Part shown: positions 6,098 through 6,825 of the stretch, one piece after another
Numbering within the stretch: the stretch's first letter is position 1
Layout: the number at the start of each line of letters is the position of its first letter
DNA from: Phycisphaerales bacterium
Lineage (GTDB): Bacteria; Planctomycetota; Phycisphaerae; Phycisphaerales; UBA1924
NCBI GenBank assembly: GCA_029260415.1
Contig: JAJDDH010000292.1
Coordinates: 1-6,825, forward strand
DNA: 6,825 nt
Reading direction: 5' to 3'
The notes under the pieces: model-generated
What the model saw: the letters and a program-made list of their open reading frames with translations, nothing else
Databases searched by the model: none
What the model was told of the DNA's origin: nothing
Position numbers and translations under genes: made by a program

Positions 6098-6825
6098 TTA
6101 GGCGCTCGGCTTCCCCGGCCAACTCACCGCCGAGTCCTGTCCCGTCGCCTGCTCGTGCAGGATGGTCAGGCGGCGGGCGTAGGGCTGGGACTGGTCTACG
6201 CCGCGCCGGCTCATCGCGGTCATCGCGACCTCGACGAACTTGCCCACGCGGAAGGGTTTGGTCCCCGCGTCCGTGACCCACGCGAAGGCGGGGAGGGTTC
6301 CGCTCAGCGGGGCGCTCGCGGCGTACATCACGCCCGTGTGCGCGATCGCGCCGGTCATGATCCGCGTGCCGATGGCGGTCTTGGTGTGGTCGCCCAGGAT
6401 GGCGCCCAGGAAGGTCTCGCCCGTGCGTTCGTTCTTGCCCTCGGGCGCGGCTTTGGCGATGACCTCGCTGTAGGTGTTGAGCAGGTTGGAGTTGATCGTC
6501 CCGGCGCCCAGGTTGACCCACTCGCCGATCCAGCTGTCGCCAAGATGACCGTCGTGCCCCTTGTTGGCGTAGCCCTGGAAGACGCAGCCCCCGACTTCGC
6601 CCGCGACCTTGCAGACGGGGCCGACAGCCGTGTTGGGCTTGATGTTGGCGTGCTCGACGACGGTGCAGCCGCGACCGATGACGCACGGGCCGTTGATGAC
6701 CGCGAGCGGGCGGACGGTGGTGTTGGCGCCGATCACGATCGGGCCGTGCTCCGCGTTGAGGACGGCGCCGCGGTAGACCTGGGCCTCCGGGTCGATCATG
6801 ATCCGGTGGTCGCCCAGGCAGAGCA
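6098..6825 (-). CDS. GlmU-like bifunctional enzyme, C-terminal left-handed beta-helix acetyltransferase part (5' partial)
   Basis: This matches the alternative bacterial GlmU type (the TIGR03991-like family, as I recall it), which makes UDP-N-acetylglucosamine from glucosamine-1-phosphate for peptidoglycan and LPS. Only the C-terminal acyltransferase is in the window. The frame is open to the right edge (LCLGDHRI precedes the Met at 6799), so that Met is internal and an N-terminal uridyltransferase domain is expected upstream. Numbering from the 6799 Met, hexapeptide beta-helix turns run from about 5 to 112 (IVIGAN, LAVINGPCVIGRGC, ANIKPNTAVGPVCKVAGEV). The core NKGHDGHLGDSWIGEWVNLG (79-98), followed by AGT, aligns with the E. 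coli GlmU segment around HLTYLGDAEIGD; H82 falls opposite catalytic H363. More turns follow to about 160 (ILGDHTKTAIGTRIMTGAI), then a roughly 55-residue tail likely to be helical. The gene ends TAA 12 bases before polA. A plain nucleotide-sugar transferase with the same fold is the alternative. Confidence 0.88.
   Translation of the reverse strand, partial: LCLGDHRIMIDPEAQVYRGAVLNAEHGPIVIGANTTVRPLAVINGPCVIGRGCTVVEHANIKPNTAVGPVCKVAGEVGGCVFQGYANKGHDGHLGDSWIGEWVNLGAGTINSNLLNTYSEVIAKAAPEGKNERTGETFLGAILGDHTKTAIGTRIMTGAIAHTGVMYAASAPLSGTLPAFAWVTDAGTKPFRVGKFVEVAMTAMSRRGVDQSQPYARRLTILHEQATGQDSAVSWPGKPSA

Noticed and set aside
4902..6686. 594-codon minus-strand frame overlapping polA and the GlmU-like gene
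   Set aside because: It is an out-of-frame reading of two well-supported genes. The product is an Arg/His/Gly-rich low-complexity chain with no plausible fold.
6797..6799. ATG at 6799 as the start of the GlmU-like gene
   Set aside because: The frame continues upstream to the window edge with LCLGDHRI, and the beta-helix is already under way at this Met. It is an internal codon of a longer protein.

Overview
The window is a strongly GC-rich, densely coding stretch of bacterial chromosome. It holds four genes packed head to tail on the minus strand and one gene on the plus strand that converges on them. No intergenic gap exceeds 32 bases. There is no IS element, CRISPR array, tRNA or rRNA. The mix of an alternative GlmU-type left-handed beta-helix acyltransferase, a full-length proofreading DNA polymerase I, starts without Shine-Dalgarno sequences, and this style of receiver and PrmC suggests a Planctomycetota bacterium, perhaps Phycisphaerae. 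That placement is inference from family resemblance, not a search.

Layout from left to right. (1) 1-447, plus: a CheY-like receiver domain whose reading frame is open to the left edge, probably the C-terminal part of a longer signalling protein. (2) 451-1371, minus: prmC, the release-factor glutamine methyltransferase. (3) 1392-3119, minus: an exported metal-dependent amidohydrolase of the YtcJ/Amidohydrolase_3 type. (4) 3152-6085, minus: polA, DNA polymerase I with 5' nuclease, 3'-5' exonuclease and polymerase domains, all with intact active-site motifs. (5) 6098-6825, minus: the C-terminal acyltransferase half of a GlmU-like protein, cut by the right edge.

Transcription on the minus strand runs glmU-like, polA, amidohydrolase, prmC, with gaps of 12, 32 and 20 bases. 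The genes do not form one pathway: cell-envelope precursor synthesis, DNA repair and replication, an exported hydrolase, and translation termination. The grouping looks like a compact housekeeping block rather than a specialised system.

The most interesting signal is regulatory. The octamer TGTAGACT, containing a TANNNT -10-like hexamer, lies exactly 6 nt upstream of the ATG of both the amidohydrolase and prmC, and neither gene has a Shine-Dalgarno sequence. That is the geometry expected for leaderless transcription from promoters placed in the tiny intergenic gaps. A second point of interest is a short GCGGAG-periodic insert in the PolA interdomain linker, which resembles a dispersed repeat read in frame. 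I saw no convincing evidence of a wholly new system.
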